From assembly GCA_023142805.1 (NCBI GenBank), contig JAGLIU010000031.1, positions 1 to 5,171 on the forward strand: a stretch of 5,171 nt of DNA. Direction: 5' to 3'. The notes under the pieces were generated by a model. The model was not told the DNA's origin. It ran no database searches and was given only the letters and a program-made list of their open reading frames with translations. Source of the stretch: Candidatus Omnitrophota bacterium (GTDB lineage: Bacteria; Omnitrophota; Gorgyraeia; Tantalellales; Tantalellaceae). The position numbers and the translations under genes were made by a program. Shown in pieces: positions 4,529 to 5,171 of this stretch. Position 1 is the stretch's first letter; every line of letters starts with the position of its first letter.

Positions 4529-4684
4529 ATGCCCTTAGATATGGAAATAATAATCAAAAAATTCATTTTCGGTCAACTTGAAGAAGAATATAATATCGAA
4601 ATCATGGATAGAGACATAGAAGAAATTATCACGCTAAAAGCTGTAATTGATTTTGTGATTTCAGCTATTGAAAAAGGTGAATAA
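4529..4684 (+). CDS. Acyl-carrier-protein-like fragment lacking the attachment serine (51 aa)
   Basis: ATG 4529 follows AAGGA (4518-4522) by six bases, and the frame ends at TAA 4682-4684. Residues 17-46 (QLEEEYNIEI, then MDRDIEEIITLKAVIDFVIS) read like helices II-III of an acyl carrier protein, where the usual text is ALEEEF-IEIPDEDAEKI-T-DAVDYI. The first residues, MPLDM, stand where the DSLD phosphopantetheine site would be, but there is no serine, and the helix that follows is several residues longer than normal. Helix I of the fold is also absent. A normal ACP has about 75-80 residues, so this would be a half domain that cannot carry an acyl chain. It may bind host ACP partners or may simply be a small helical protein with a chance resemblance. 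The match is by eye only. Confidence 0.6.
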   Translation: MPLDMEIIIKKFIFGQLEEEYNIEIMDRDIEEIITLKAVIDFVISAIEKGE

Positions 4685-4828
4685 ATGCAAGAACAATGTT
4701 CCAAGTGCCGTTACAGTAAAATAACAGGTATGTTTTCGAGGGAAAAAGCCTGGTGTTATATGTATTTTAATAAGCCGGGTAAATGTAAATATTTTTCTAA
4801 AATTAATTTTGGAAAAAAGGAGAAATGA
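4685..4828 (+). CDS. Four-cysteine zinc-finger-like mini-protein (47 aa)
   Basis: The ATG at 4685 starts at the base after the upstream stop, with AAGGTG (4674-4679) five bases before it. The cysteines are C5-x2-C8, C24 and C34 (EQCSKCRY, AWCYMYF, GKCKYF), and aromatic residues follow the last ones. This is the classic four-ligand layout of a small zinc or iron-sulfur binding module. The protein is strongly basic (13 lysines or arginines by eye), so nucleic acid is a plausible partner. Its TGA overlaps the next gene's ATG in TGATG (4826-4830), showing translational coupling. It has no catalytic domain and its function is unknown. Confidence 0.7.
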   Translation: MQEQCSKCRYSKITGMFSREKAWCYMYFNKPGKCKYFSKINFGKKEK

Positions 4829-5046
4829 TGGCTGAGTATGTAGAGTGGGCAGACAAAAATTATACGGAAATTCCAAAACAAGACATGCCGCAAGACGGCG
4901 ATGTTTTTATTTGTTTGGTAGCTGATGGCTATGATTTTTTTTGTGATTGGCGATATTGCGTGGGCATAGGAGACGAGAACAGTGCTCATGCAATCGGAGG
5001 ATTTAAAAAAATAGATCATGCCAGAAAATTTGCACAAGCCCTATAA
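4828..5046 (+). CDS. Small hypothetical phage protein (72 aa)
   Basis: Two adjacent ATGs are available at 4825 and 4828. The second is preferred because AAGGAG (4817-4822) then sits five bases upstream rather than two. The protein begins AEYVEWADKNYTEIPKQDM, has a central aromatic and acidic stretch (ADGYDFFCDWRYCVGIGDE) with cysteines near residues 29, 39 and 44, and ends in a basic helix (KKIDHARKFAQAL). There is no membrane segment or known motif. It overlaps the upstream gene by one base and is followed 18 bases later by the next start, so it is part of the same operon-like run. Function is unknown. Confidence 0.7.
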   Translation: MAEYVEWADKNYTEIPKQDMPQDGDVFICLVADGYDFFCDWRYCVGIGDENSAHAIGGFKKIDHARKFAQAL

Positions 5047-5064
5047 CGTGTCAAGGAGGAAACA

Positions 5065-5171
5065 ATGGCAAAAATACACAAAATAGGCCGTAGGAAAGGC
5101 GACACAAGGCAGTTGGCCAAAATTGCCGGGATTGAAACTGGATCAATGAGCCGGCGGCTGCGTGATTTTTA
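5065..5171 (+). CDS. Helix-turn-helix protein, N-terminal fragment cut by the window edge
   Basis: ATG 5065 follows AAGGAGG (5053-5059) by five bases, and the frame is still open at the window end after 35 codons. The start is basic (AKIHKIGRRKGD). Residues 17-35, LAKIAGIETGSMSRRLRDF, have a helix-turn-helix layout: a helix (LAKIA), a glycine turn (GIETG) and a recognition-like helix (SMSRRLRDF). Such a motif is typical of phage regulators and some DNA-modifying or replication accessory proteins. Only this much can be seen, so the role and full length are unknown. Confidence 0.6.
   Translation, partial: MAKIHKIGRRKGDTRQLAKIAGIETGSMSRRLRDF

Noticed and set aside
199..5037. Minus-strand reading frames (for example 199-462, 1014-1223, 1266-1511, 3878-4171, 4268-4471, 4756-5037)
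   Set aside because: All lie opposite better-supported + strand genes, and their translations have no recognisable domain.
1..5171. tRNA, rRNA or insertion sequence
   Set aside because: No cloverleaf with a conserved T-loop, no rRNA-like stretch and no transposase frame were seen.

Overview
This window looks like part of the early or replication region of a double-stranded DNA bacteriophage or integrated prophage. Every credible gene reads on the + strand. Most genes are very small (34-146 codons), packed with 0-30 base gaps or short overlaps, and preceded by strong AAGGAG-type ribosome sites. The only recognisable functions are phage replication and nucleotide-metabolism roles. Base composition is moderately AT-rich and uneven. 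The host cannot be named from this sequence. The ribosome sites and standard stop codons (TAA, TAG and TGA all used) fit an ordinary bacterial host.

Layout. Bases 32-1495 hold five small accessory genes of unknown function, three of them cysteine-rich and probably metal-binding. Bases 1496-1673 hold no normal gene, but do hold a near-perfect ribosome site in front of a four-codon reading frame, followed by a strong GC hairpin. Bases 1674-1991 encode a MazG-like all-alpha NTP pyrophosphohydrolase. Bases 2078-2166 form a large, GC-rich, long-armed inverted repeat that also contains a possible 34-codon reading frame. Directly after it (2185-2784) is a very AT-rich gene for a PD-(D/E)XK nuclease-family protein, which looks like a later insertion. 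Bases 2777-3562 encode a winged-helix phage replication initiator. Bases 3474-3953 encode a probable DnaB-type helicase loader. From 3955 to the end is a second run of small genes: two cysteine-rich proteins, an acyl-carrier-protein-like fragment lacking the attachment serine, three unrecognised proteins, and a truncated helix-turn-helix protein that runs off the window.

How they work together (inference). The initiator would open an origin, possibly in the A-rich stretch inside its own gene, and the loader would bring in the host or phage replicative helicase. The MazG-like enzyme would act on the nucleotide pool. The nuclease gene ends over the start of the initiator gene, which has no clear ribosome site of its own, so initiator expression may be coupled to nuclease translation. 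The most unusual part of the window is the inverted repeat and nuclease unit at 2070-2784.
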